This document shows, in pieces, positions 17,134-25,684 of a DNA stretch of 64,000 nucleotides (position 1 is its first letter; the number at the start of each line of letters is the position of its first letter). The notes beneath the pieces were generated by a model that worked only from the letters and a program-made list of their open reading frames with translations, was not told where the DNA came from and ran no database searches. A program made the translations under genes and the position numbers. This DNA is from an uncultured Clostridia bacterium. GTDB lineage: Bacteria; Bacillota; Clostridia; UBA1381. Location: the NCBI GenBank assembly GCA_947624485.1, contig CANQKM010000003.1:186001-250000 (forward strand), read 5' to 3'.

Positions 17134-17319
17134 TCATAATATCATAAACCAACACAGCTCCGTGTATTCATCATGCTTCTCTCCGGCATACAGTCCGAAT
17201 ACCGCGAGCATTATCTCGTCAACAGACAGCAAAACCGCGTTATTTTCCGCTTGCAAACGCTTCGCGTATGTACTTTTGCCGCAGCATATTTTGCCGCATA
17301 TAAGGAACACTTTAGCCAT
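17134..17319 (-). pseudogene. N-terminal fragment of an AAA-type small-molecule kinase
   Basis: 61 codons from ATG at 17319 (GGAG upstream). P-loop GKICCGKSTYAKRL, then LLSVDEIMLAVFG and a stop. Intact relatives are about 150 residues; the rest is missing exactly at the TnpV junction. No activity is expected beyond nucleotide-binding fragments. Confidence 0.65.
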
Positions 17320-17378
17320 ATTTTATTCTCCGTTATTGCTCATTTTTTGCCCGCAAAATTCGTATATTTTTTATATGA

Positions 17379-18146
17379 TTACTTTTGCGCAACAAAGAAA
17401 AATCTGCGAAATCTGAATATATACTCACCGTTTTCCTGATTTGCGTAAACCTCGGCGGCGCGGGCAGTTATTTCCGCTTCAAGATCTTTCGCTTTTGTCT
17501 CATCCAAAACGCTGAGATACGGACGCAGATTTGTTCCTTTTATCCACTCGACCATCGCCGCCACGGAAGGCATACGATGATAATATACCGTTTCCCAAAT
17601 GTCAAAGTCGTTTGTGCATGAGGCGAGTATATTAAAATATTCCTCCGGCGGCAGAGTGGCAATGGTTCTTATTTCCTTACCGCCAAATCCCCAGTGTGGT
17701 TCGGACAGAACCTCGTTTTCAACCACGAACAGCGGCTCTTTATAATTCATCGGTATTTGAACAGCCAATACGCCGCCGTCATTCAGTTTGGCGAACAGCG
17801 TGGGAATAAGTTCTTTATGGTCGGGAACCCATTGCAGGCAGGCGTTGGAAAAGATGACGTCATAACTTTCCACTTTCTCCATATCCGTTGTAATGTCGCA
17901 TAATTTGAATTCTATATCCGCGTATGAAGCTCGCGCTTTTTCTATCATCTCCGGCGAGCTGTCTATTCCGACAATGCGAGCCTCGGGAAATGTATTTTTT
18001 AATACAGCCGTACTGTTTCCCGGACCGCAGCCTATGTCAAGGACTGTGCGCGGATCTTTATCGGCAATTCTTTTTGCTAAGTCAATAGCAGGCTGTGTCC
18101 GCTGATTTTTAAATTTCAGATATTGTTCGGAGCTCCATTCAGACAT
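17379..18146 (-). CDS. tam: Trans-aconitate methyltransferase-like SAM enzyme
   Basis: 255 residues, class I methyltransferase. SAM motif VLDIGCGPGNST, acidic VGIDSSPEMIEKA, then YDVIFSNACLQWVPDH and the Tam-like C-terminal half (MPSVAAMVEWIKGTNLRPYL). It methylates trans-aconitate in known relatives. It sits 75 bp downstream of aguA on the same strand; a link to polyamine metabolism is not evident. Confidence 0.82.
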   Translation of the reverse strand: MSEWSSEQYLKFKNQRTQPAIDLAKRIADKDPRTVLDIGCGPGNSTAVLKNTFPEARIVGIDSSPEMIEKARASYADIEFKLCDITTDMEKVESYDVIFSNACLQWVPDHKELIPTLFAKLNDGGVLAVQIPMNYKEPLFVVENEVLSEPHWGFGGKEIRTIATLPPEEYFNILASCTNDFDIWETVYYHRMPSVAAMVEWIKGTNLRPYLSVLDETKAKDLEAEITARAAEVYANQENGEYIFRFRRFFFVAQK

Positions 18147-18221
18147 AATATTCCCCTCACATAGTTAATAATTTCATTAAAATTATAGCATAATTTCAGT
18201 GGAATGACAATAAGAAACGTT

Positions 18222-19352
18222 TTATTGCTTCTTGCGCAAAATATGTTTAATATCTAAAGCGGACGGAAGCTGCTGCGTTATGCAGTGGATATTGCCGCCG
18301 CCATACACTATCTCGCGTGTACGCACCCCGACGACCTCGCGTTCGGGGAACATTTTTCCTATTTGTTCCAATGCAAGTGAGTCGTTTTCGTCATCGTACT
18401 GCGGAACTATAACAGCATTGTTGCATATAAGAAAGTTGGCATATGACGCTATACACAATTCGCCTGTTTTTCTCGGCTGAGAGCCGTTCCGCGAGTCTAT
18501 TGTGCTTGCGTCAGCCATAAGCACCGGCTTTTTTGTGCAGCAGAGCTTATGAATTTTCAGCTTTCTGCCGCGCGCGTCTGTCATGGAAGATAATTGCTCC
18601 ACGGATTTTTGTGATACGCTGTAAAACGGGTGATTTTTGTCTTCGGTATAAATACAGCATACCTCGCCCGGGCGCACAAAACACGCTATATCATCGACAT
18701 GACCGTTTGTTTCGAGCGGATCGATCCCGTCGCTCAGCCACAGGACCTTTTCACAGCCGAGGTAATCGCATAGCTTTTCGGCGATTTCCGCTTTGGTCAT
18801 ATGAGGATTTCTGCCTTTTGACAAAAGACACATTTCGGTTGTAAGCACTGTGCCTTCGCCGTCGGTATGGATAGAGCCGCCCTCCAATACAAAATCGTCG
18901 GTTGTGTAATAATCCGTACGGGTAAATTCGCATATTTTTTCCGCTATGAGCAGATCCTTATCCCACGGAAAATACAAGCCGTCATACAAACCGCCCCATG
19001 CGTTGAAGCCCCAGCTTACAGCGCGTCTGCCGCCTTTGCCGTCAACGAGAAAGGTAGGACCTGTGTCGCGGCACCACGCATCGTTTGAGGACATTTCAAC
19101 TACGCGTATATCACTGTTCAGTTTTGAACGGCAGTTTTCATATTGACTGTGCGACGCAAGCATGGTGACCGACTCGAAACGGCTTATCGCTTCGGCGACC
19201 TGCGCGTAGCTTTCCTGCGCAGGCTTTGCGCCGAGCCGCCAGTTATCGGTGCGCTCGGGCCATATCATAAAAATTTCGTCCTGCGGCTCAAATTCCGCAG
19301 GCATTCTGTAGCCGTCCCGTTTCGGCGTTGAATTTGTTATAATTCGTGACAT
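18222..19352 (-). CDS. aguA: Agmatine deiminase
   Basis: Hydrolyses agmatine to N-carbamoylputrescine and ammonia. 376 residues, normal length. Landmarks: the MPAEFEPQ opening, WCRDTGPTF, the LEGGSIHTDGEGT block, ETNGHVDDIACF, and the catalytic cysteine in YGGGNIHCITQQLP near the C-terminus. Start at 19352, with GGAG upstream. It follows aguB by 10 bp on the same transcript. Confidence 0.96.
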   Translation of the reverse strand: MSRIITNSTPKRDGYRMPAEFEPQDEIFMIWPERTDNWRLGAKPAQESYAQVAEAISRFESVTMLASHSQYENCRSKLNSDIRVVEMSSNDAWCRDTGPTFLVDGKGGRRAVSWGFNAWGGLYDGLYFPWDKDLLIAEKICEFTRTDYYTTDDFVLEGGSIHTDGEGTVLTTEMCLLSKGRNPHMTKAEIAEKLCDYLGCEKVLWLSDGIDPLETNGHVDDIACFVRPGEVCCIYTEDKNHPFYSVSQKSVEQLSSMTDARGRKLKIHKLCCTKKPVLMADASTIDSRNGSQPRKTGELCIASYANFLICNNAVIVPQYDDENDSLALEQIGKMFPEREVVGVRTREIVYGGGNIHCITQQLPSALDIKHILRKKQ

Positions 19353-19362
19353 AATAATCTCC

Positions 19363-20211
19363 TTAATTTCCGTGAGTAAGAAGGATTTTATACATTTCAG
19401 GTCGGCGGTCACGGAAAAGCCCCCATTCGCGCCGCTCCTTTAAAAGAGCATCGAGGTCAAATTCATGCGCAATAAATCCCTCGTCGATTCTGTTCATTTC
19501 CTTGATTATTTCGCCGTGGTTATCCGTTATAAATGAAGAGCCGTAGAATGTGATTTCACCTTCGCGCCCCACTCTGTTCGCGGCGATAACCGGAACCATA
19601 TTCGCCGCCGCGTGACCGCGCATGACGTTCTGCCAATGCGGTTTGGAATCCTTTTTAAGATACGGCTCACTGCCGATTGCGGTGGGAAAGAAAATCAGTT
19701 CCGCTCCCATCAGCGCCATAGCGCGCGCCGTTTCCGGGAACCATTGATCCCAGCATATACCGAAGCCGAGCCTTCCGAAGCGGGTGTCCCACACCTTAAA
19801 TCCCGTATCACCGGGAGTAAAATAAAATTTTTCCGCGTAAGGAATACCGTCGGGAATGTGCGTCTTGCGGTACACGCCGAGGATTTCCCCGTCCGCGTCT
19901 ATAACGGCAATACTGTTGAACGCAGTGTTTACGCTCCGTTCGTAAAAGCTCACGGGAAGCACTGCGCCAAGCTTCCGCGCGAGGCCTTGGAACCGCGCTA
20001 TTGCCGGATTTTCCTTTGTCGGTACAGCATAATCAAGATATTGGAAATCATGCTTTTGGCAGAAATATTCAGTTTCAAACAGCTCTTGCAAAAGTATAAT
20101 ATCCGCTCCCGCGTCTTTTGCCGCGCAAACGTAGTATTCCGCCTTGTCCAGAGTATCTTCGCGGTCTTTTCCGACGCTCATTTGCACTGCGGCGGCTGTA
20201 ACCTTTCTCAT
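19363..20211 (-). CDS. aguB: N-carbamoylputrescine amidase
   Basis: Nitrilase-superfamily enzyme that releases putrescine, CO2 and ammonia. 282 residues. Triad: Glu in LLQELFETEYF, Lys in VYRKTHIPDG, Cys in GFGICWDQWFPE. Start at 20211 after GAGGTG. First gene of an aguB-aguA unit whose leader carries an attenuator-like hairpin; divergent from the LuxR-type regulator. Confidence 0.96.
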   Translation of the reverse strand: MRKVTAAAVQMSVGKDREDTLDKAEYYVCAAKDAGADIILLQELFETEYFCQKHDFQYLDYAVPTKENPAIARFQGLARKLGAVLPVSFYERSVNTAFNSIAVIDADGEILGVYRKTHIPDGIPYAEKFYFTPGDTGFKVWDTRFGRLGFGICWDQWFPETARAMALMGAELIFFPTAIGSEPYLKKDSKPHWQNVMRGHAAANMVPVIAANRVGREGEITFYGSSFITDNHGEIIKEMNRIDEGFIAHEFDLDALLKERREWGLFRDRRPEMYKILLTHGN

Positions 20212-20223
20212 GTAAATCACCTC

Positions 20224-20257
20224 AAAAAAACAATGGAGCAATACTACCGCTCCGTTG
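20224..20257 (-). terminator. Attenuator-like hairpin in the aguBA leader
   Basis: On the minus strand, CAACGGAGC pairs with GCTCCATTG (one mismatch, 9-nt loop), followed directly by TTTTTTT and then the GAGGTG ribosome site. It lies between the promoter and the start codon, so it can stop transcription before aguB. Confidence 0.6.
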
Positions 20258-20270
20258 CCATGTTATATAC

Positions 20271-20299
20271 ATTATAGTTTTTAAAGTGCAATTTTGCAA
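20271..20299 (-). promoter_or_regulatory. aguBA promoter
   Basis: Minus strand TTGCAA, 17-bp spacer, TATAAT. Confidence 0.65.
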
Positions 20300-20386
20300 C
20301 AATATTTGTAAAATGTGGTCTGTTTTAATAATAAAAATGGGCAAAAAGAAGTATTTTTTGCGGATTATTTTGGGATAATTTTTACA

Positions 20387-20415
20387 TTTACAAATCCGCC
20401 GCGGCGGAGTATAAT
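20387..20415 (+). promoter_or_regulatory. luxR-type regulator promoter with palindrome in the spacer
   Basis: TTTACA, 17-bp spacer, TATAAT. The spacer contains the perfect 14-bp palindrome TCCGCCGCGGCGGA (20395-20408), a likely operator. Confidence 0.65.
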
Positions 20416-20464
20416 ATAATTTAAGAACAATGGGGTTCCGAATACTCTTTCGGAGGTGTGAGGA

Positions 20465-21229
20465 ATGCTCATTAACGAACTCAATGATTTAATATTTTTC
20501 AACAATTTAATTTATAAAATTTATTCCGTTGACAATCTCGACGATATGCGCCGCGGATTTCTTGAACAGCTTCATTTGACGCTCGATTTCGACGCGTCCG
20601 ACTTTTATCTCGCCGATAAAAACAATTCAACAGGACTGGCGGAGCCTATCTTCTATAATTACAGCGGCGCGGGCGCGGGTGAATATGACGAGCTTGACTA
20701 CTCGCGCGGTATTCTCTACAGCGGCAAGTGCATTGTTTACCGCGAGTCCGACATTATTTCAGAAGACGCGCGCGTGCATACCGATTACTATAAAAAGGTA
20801 TACGAGAAAAACGGCTGGCACTACGCCGTACAGATGATACTTGCGCGCAATAAGCGGTTTCTCGGTGTTATCACATTTTACAGAAACAAGGGCAAGCCCG
20901 ATTTTTCCAACGACGAGGTTATGATGCTCGATATGCTAAAGGATCATATGGCGTTCAGACTGTACAGAGAGCTTACTCCGCACGACAAGCGTCCCGTGCG
21001 CGATATTGCCGAATTTGCCGAGCTCCATTCTCTTACGAAACGCGAGGTCACCGTTCTGGAGCTTGTAATGGAGGGGCTTTCCAATCAAGAGATAAGCGAC
21101 AGGCTCATAATAAGCGTGCATACGCTAAAAAAACACATACTCAACATTTACAGAAAGGCGGACGTGAATAACAGAATACAGCTTCGCAATAAGGTCGCGG
21201 GGCTGAAAAACGACGATTTTGAATACTGA
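20465..21229 (+). CDS. LuxR-family transcriptional regulator
   Basis: 254 residues. The N-terminal about 175 residues look GAF/PAS-like (FDASDFYLADKNNS, GWHYAVQMILARNKRFLGVITFYR). The C-terminal LuxR helix-turn-helix reads LTKREVTVLELVMEGLSNQE and ISVHTLKKHILNIYRKADV. It lies between the divergent aguBA unit and the PII-pot gene run, so it is the natural candidate to control polyamine genes. The ligand is unknown. Confidence 0.85.
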   Translation: MLINELNDLIFFNNLIYKIYSVDNLDDMRRGFLEQLHLTLDFDASDFYLADKNNSTGLAEPIFYNYSGAGAGEYDELDYSRGILYSGKCIVYRESDIISEDARVHTDYYKKVYEKNGWHYAVQMILARNKRFLGVITFYRNKGKPDFSNDEVMMLDMLKDHMAFRLYRELTPHDKRPVRDIAEFAELHSLTKREVTVLELVMEGLSNQEISDRLIISVHTLKKHILNIYRKADVNNRIQLRNKVAGLKNDDFEY

Positions 21230-21315
21230 TATACTACTTTTGGAGTATAAAAATAAATATTTGTGCTACTTGAAAACCCGAAACGCGAGTGCTAATATAT
21301 TTTTAAAGCAAGGAT

Positions 21316-21366
21316 AACGGAAAAGGCAATGGGGCTCAAAAGGTTCCTGTGCCTTTTCCGTTTTTT
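21316..21366 (+). terminator. Hairpin terminator or attenuator before the PII gene
   Basis: A perfect 13-bp stem, AACGGAAAAGGCA / TGCCTTTTCCGTT, with a 21-nt loop, then a T-run. It ends luxR transcription, or attenuates a leader that begins upstream of the PII/pot operon; 30 bp separate it from the PII start. Confidence 0.75.
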
Positions 21367-21395
21367 GCTTAATAAATTTTAAGGGGATGTTTACC

Positions 21396-21749
21396 ATGAA
21401 GGAGCTTGTTATTATCATTCGCCCCGAAAAGCTGGAGAAGGTCAAGGAAATTCTTGATTTGATGCACTGCGGCGGCATGACCATTTCAAGCGTTATGGGC
21501 TGCGGCACGCAGAAGGGCGTTGTGGAGGAAAACGCGGTGAACGTGATAAAGGGCTTTAAAACCAACATCAACCTCCTGCCGAAAATAAGAGTTGAAGCGG
21601 TTGTAAAGGACGGCGTGGTGGAGGATATTATTACGGAGCTGCGCGATAAAATCATAACCGGTCATGTCGGAGACGGCAAGCTGTTCATCAGGAACATCGA
21701 GGACGCGGTAAGGCTCAGAACGGGCGAACGCGGCAACAAGGCGCTGTAG
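21396..21749 (+). CDS. PII-family signalling protein without the T-loop tyrosine
   Basis: 117 residues, trimeric PII fold. Opening MKELVIIIRPEKLEKVKEIL, T-loop beginning GCGTQKG, B-loop TGHVGDGKLFI, C-loop RLRTGE. The T-loop is a few residues longer than GlnB and has no tyrosine where GlnB carries Y51, so uridylylation is not expected. ATP/ADP and 2-oxoglutarate residues look largely kept. Start at 21396 (AAGGGG 9 nt upstream) rather than 21387. It is first in a run with potABCD, suggesting nitrogen-status control of polyamine uptake or catabolism. Confidence 0.85.
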   Translation: MKELVIIIRPEKLEKVKEILDLMHCGGMTISSVMGCGTQKGVVEENAVNVIKGFKTNINLLPKIRVEAVVKDGVVEDIITELRDKIITGHVGDGKLFIRNIEDAVRLRTGERGNKAL

Positions 21750-21777
21750 ATTTATTAAAAAGAAGGTGTTAAAGACA

Positions 21778-22893
21778 ATGGCAGACGAAAAGAAGGTAAT
21801 AGTTGAAATCAAAAACGTGAATAAGCTCTACGGAGATAACCATGTTGTAAAGGACTTCAATCTCGACGTTTACGAGGGCGAGTTCCTGACGCTCCTCGGT
21901 TCGTCAGGCTGCGGCAAAACGACGACGCTCCGCATGATAGCCGGATTTGAAGAACCGACAAGCGGCAGCATAAGCGTCGAGGGTGAGGACATACACAACA
22001 AAGAACCGTACGAGCGTGACGTAAACACCGTTTTCCAAAGCTACGCGCTGTTCCCGCATATGACCATTTACGACAACGTGGCGTACGGACTGAAAATGAA
22101 AAAGGTCAAAAAGCCGGAAATAAAGGAACGCGTAACGGAAATGCTCGACCTCGTTCAGCTCGGCGGCTTCGAGAGGCGTTACCCGTCGCAGCTTTCGGGC
22201 GGACAAAAGCAGCGAGTGGCAATAGCGAGAGCGCTTATAAACAAGCCGAAGGTGCTCCTGCTCGACGAGCCGCTCGGCGCGCTTGACTTAAAGCTCAGGA
22301 AACAGATGCAGCTTGAGCTTAAGCGGCTCCAGAAGAAGCTTAACATCACTTTTATATATGTCACTCACGACCAGGAGGAGGCTCTTACGATGAGTGACAG
22401 GATTTGCATAATGAACGAGGGCGTTCTGCAGCAGGTAGGAACGCCCTTTGATATTTACGAAACACCCGCGACGAAGTTTGTCGCGACGTTTATCGGTGAG
22501 ACGAACATATTTGATGGTCACGTGCTGCTGGCTGAAAACGGCAGACTGCATATAGCTGTCGAGCCGGGCGATTTCGTGGTGAACGGCACCGATTTTATTT
22601 CGGGCGATATGCTTTCGGTTTCGGTAAGGCCGGAAAGGATGCTGTATTCCGAAACGCCGGTCGAGGGCTTCAATTTATCCGGTACTGTAAAGGATCAGAT
22701 TTATGTCGGTTCCGTTTTAAAGACGGTGGTTGTGCTGTCAAACGGTAATGAGGTAAAAATAGAACGTCTTGCCGGACAGGAGCTTCCAAAGGGAGGCAGA
22801 GTGTATCTCTATTGGAACGACGGCGACGCGAAGCTCATTCATACCTTTGATAACGTTTTCGCGTCGGCTGTGGAAAATATCGTGATGGAATAG
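21778..22893 (+). CDS. potA: Spermidine/putrescine ABC transporter ATPase
   Basis: 371 residues. Walker A GSSGCGKTTTLRM, signature LSGGQKQRVAIARA, Walker B LLLDEPLGALDLKLR, H-loop VTHDQEE, and a C-terminal TOBE domain (SVRPERM). It energises import through PotBC. ATG 21778 is chosen over GTG 21766, which has no ribosome site. Follows the PII gene by 28 bp. Confidence 0.92.
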   Translation: MADEKKVIVEIKNVNKLYGDNHVVKDFNLDVYEGEFLTLLGSSGCGKTTTLRMIAGFEEPTSGSISVEGEDIHNKEPYERDVNTVFQSYALFPHMTIYDNVAYGLKMKKVKKPEIKERVTEMLDLVQLGGFERRYPSQLSGGQKQRVAIARALINKPKVLLLDEPLGALDLKLRKQMQLELKRLQKKLNITFIYVTHDQEEALTMSDRICIMNEGVLQQVGTPFDIYETPATKFVATFIGETNIFDGHVLLAENGRLHIAVEPGDFVVNGTDFISGDMLSVSVRPERMLYSETPVEGFNLSGTVKDQIYVGSVLKTVVVLSNGNEVKIERLAGQELPKGGRVYLYWNDGDAKLIHTFDNVFASAVENIVME

Positions 22894-22905
22894 GAGGGCT
22901 GAAAA

Positions 22906-23778
22906 ATGGCTTTTTCAAAACACAATTTTCGCTCGAATACCCTTCCCGCGATGACAATGGCGGGTCCCGTTACACTGTGGCTCGCGTTCTTCGTGGCGGT
23001 ACCGCTTATATATGTATTTATTATGAGCTTTTGCAGTATCGACGAAGCGTATAATGTGGTGTTCAAATTCACAACGGCGAATTATCAGAGGCTTTTCGAC
23101 CCGAACTATGTTCAGATTTACGGCACATCCTTGATAGTCGCGTTTCTCACGACCGCGGTATGTATAATTATCGGCTATCCGTTCTCGTTCCTTATAGCGC
23201 GGACGACCTCTAAATATAAGGCGCTTTTGTATATGCTTATCATAATCCCGTTCTGGACGAACTCGCTTATCAGGATATACGGCTGGCGCACGTTTTTAGG
23301 CACGAACGGCTGGCTCAACACAATACTGACAACGCTGCACATAACGAGCGGGCCGGTACAATTCCTTTTTAACCGCGGCGCGACCGTTCTCGGCATGGTA
23401 TACTGCCTGTTCCCGTTTATGGTGCTTCCGCTCTATACCGCGATTGAAAAGCTCGACAAGAGCCTGCTCGAAGCTTCATCCGACTTGGGCGCGAAGGGAC
23501 CGTCAACATTTATGCGCGTGATACTTCCTCTCACTATGAGCGGAATATTTTCCGGAAGCATAATGGTGTTTATTCCGAGCCTGGGCTATTTCTTCGTAGC
23601 CGACATCTTGGGCGGCGGCAACTCGGACGTAATAGGAAACCTGATCGAGCGTCAGTTCCAAAGCGGCAACAACTGGCCCCTCGGCGCGGCGCTGTCGATC
23701 ATACTGATACTTATAACGCTGCTTCTTGTAAAGCTGTACCAAAAAGCGGGCGGCGATATGGAAAGTTTGGGGGTGTAG
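22906..23778 (+). CDS. potB: Spermidine/putrescine ABC permease, PotB type
   Basis: 290 residues, six membrane helices. Typical stretches: PFWTNSLIRIYGWR and the EAA loop LLEASSDLGAKGPSTFMRVI. The N-terminus is cytoplasmic. GGAGG ahead of the ATG; potC begins 3 bp later. Confidence 0.92.
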   Translation: MAFSKHNFRSNTLPAMTMAGPVTLWLAFFVAVPLIYVFIMSFCSIDEAYNVVFKFTTANYQRLFDPNYVQIYGTSLIVAFLTTAVCIIIGYPFSFLIARTTSKYKALLYMLIIIPFWTNSLIRIYGWRTFLGTNGWLNTILTTLHITSGPVQFLFNRGATVLGMVYCLFPFMVLPLYTAIEKLDKSLLEASSDLGAKGPSTFMRVILPLTMSGIFSGSIMVFIPSLGYFFVADILGGGNSDVIGNLIERQFQSGNNWPLGAALSIILILITLLLVKLYQKAGGDMESLGV

Positions 23779-23781
23779 CGT

Positions 23782-24594
23782 ATGAAAAGGAAAACAAAGG
23801 CGGCTGTAAAGAAAATCGCGGGAATTGTATTCTGCGGACTTGTATATTTGTTCCTGTTCCTGCCTATCGCGGTAATCGTCACAAACTCCTTCAACGCCAC
23901 AACCGCGAAGCCGTATCTCACATGGCGCGGATTTACGTTTGACTGGTATGTGAAGCTGTTTGACAACAACACACTTTTAACCTCATTCGGAGTGACAATA
24001 GCTATCGCAATAATAAGCACGCTTCTTGCAACGGCGATAGGAACGCTTGCGGCGGTGGGTATGTACAAGTATAAATTCAGGGGAAAGGGGCTTATCGACG
24101 GACTTTTATACATACCTGTCGTAATTCCCGAAATAGTTCTCGGCATATCGCTTTTAACGCTGTTTTCAAACACGCATATTCCGCGGGGAATGCTTACGCT
24201 CATATTTGCGCATACGACGTTTTCAACCCCCTATGTAATATTCAATGTGCGCGCAAGACTCGCGGGATATGACCAATCCATAGAGGAAGCGAGCATGGAT
24301 CTCGGCGCGAACAGGATAGCGACATTTAAGAATATAACGCTTCCTGTACTCGCGCCCGGTATAAGCGGCGGCGCGCTGCTGGCGTTCACGCTTTCGATCG
24401 ACGACGTAATCGTAAGCTATTTTACGAACGGACAGGTCAAGACGTTTCCGCTAAAGGTTATGGAGTCGATAAAAAGCGGAGTCGCGCCGGATGTGAACGC
24501 GCTCTCGACGCTGATACTTATCGGCACGATATTGCTCGTCATTCTGACAAAGAGCGATTTGATAAAGAAAATAAAAGCATTAGTTAAAAGATAA
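23782..24594 (+). CDS. potC: Spermidine/putrescine ABC permease, PotC type
   Basis: 270 residues, six helices. VIPEIVLGISLL, EEASMDLGANRIATFKNI (EAA loop), LSIDDVIVSYFTNG. Partners PotB in the membrane. Confidence 0.92.
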   Translation: MKRKTKAAVKKIAGIVFCGLVYLFLFLPIAVIVTNSFNATTAKPYLTWRGFTFDWYVKLFDNNTLLTSFGVTIAIAIISTLLATAIGTLAAVGMYKYKFRGKGLIDGLLYIPVVIPEIVLGISLLTLFSNTHIPRGMLTLIFAHTTFSTPYVIFNVRARLAGYDQSIEEASMDLGANRIATFKNITLPVLAPGISGGALLAFTLSIDDVIVSYFTNGQVKTFPLKVMESIKSGVAPDVNALSTLILIGTILLVILTKSDLIKKIKALVKR

Positions 24595-24609
24595 GAAAGG
24601 AAGATCAAA

Positions 24610-25674
24610 ATGAAAAAATATTTATTGAAATCAATGTCACTGCTGGCTGCGGCGTCGGTTGCCGCACTCTCGCTCTCGCTTGTGAGCTGCGGCGGCTCGT
24701 CAGGCAATAACGGAGAGCTTAACATTTTCACATGGACGGAATACGTCCCCCAATCGGTGATAGACAAATTTGAAGCCGAAACGGGAATAAAATGTAACGT
24801 TTCCACCTTCTCGTCAAACGAGGATATGCTGGCAAAGGTGCGCTCCGAGGACGAAGGCGCTTACGATCTTATCCAACCGAGCGACTACATGGTGGAGCAA
24901 ATGGCTTCGCAGGGTATGCTCGAGGAAATCGACACGTCGAAGCTCACAAATCTATCGAACATCGGCAGTGAGTTTTTAAATCCGTCGTACGACCCGGGCA
25001 ATAAGTATTCCGTGCCGTATCTCGGCGGAGTTGAAGCGATCGCGGTAAATACCGATATGATTAAGGATGACATCACATCATACGACGATTTGTTTAATCC
25101 CGCATACGCGGGACAGGAGGTAGTCCTCGACGATTTCCGCGCGATTATCGGAATGACGGCGAAAAGTCTCGGCTACAGCATGAGCACGACCGACAGGACG
25201 GAGCTTGATGAAATTAAATCAAAGCTGCTTTCATTCAAGCCGAATGTCGCTCTGTTTGACTCGGACAGCCCGAAATCGGCGCTTATTTCCGGTGAGTGTG
25301 CGCTCGCATCGGTATGGAGCGCGGAGGTTGCGCTTGCTATGGACGAGGTTCCGTCCATCGAGGTCGTATATCCCGACGAGGGCGCGTACCTGTTTGTCGA
25401 TAACTGGTCAATTCCGAAAGGCGCGAAGAATGTTGACGGTGCGATGCAGTTTATAAACTTCATGCTCGACGCGGAAAATATGTCAATGGTACTTGAGGAA
25501 TTCCCGTATATGTGTCCGAACGCGAAGGCTGTTGAACTGATGGGCGAGGAATATGCGTCAAATAAGGCGAAGAATCCGCCAGCCGAGGTTATTAAAAAGG
25601 GCGAGTACATTAAAAATCTCGACACCGAAACGCTTGCGATTTACGACCAAATGTGGACGGAGCTAAAGAAATAG
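24610..25674 (+). CDS. potD: Polyamine-binding lipoprotein
   Basis: 354 residues. Lipobox LVSC (signal about 1-27), then NIFTWTEYVPQSVIDKFE, the hallmark PotD/PotF opening, and YDLIQPSDYMVEQM, YSVPYLGGVEAIAVN, and DNWSIPKGAKN. Captures putrescine or spermidine extracellularly. Neighbouring putrescine-degrading enzymes favour putrescine. Confidence 0.92.
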   Translation: MKKYLLKSMSLLAAASVAALSLSLVSCGGSSGNNGELNIFTWTEYVPQSVIDKFEAETGIKCNVSTFSSNEDMLAKVRSEDEGAYDLIQPSDYMVEQMASQGMLEEIDTSKLTNLSNIGSEFLNPSYDPGNKYSVPYLGGVEAIAVNTDMIKDDITSYDDLFNPAYAGQEVVLDDFRAIIGMTAKSLGYSMSTTDRTELDEIKSKLLSFKPNVALFDSDSPKSALISGECALASVWSAEVALAMDEVPSIEVVYPDEGAYLFVDNWSIPKGAKNVDGAMQFINFMLDAENMSMVLEEFPYMCPNAKAVELMGEEYASNKAKNPPAEVIKKGEYIKNLDTETLAIYDQMWTELKK

Positions 25675-25684
25675 GAGTAAAATC

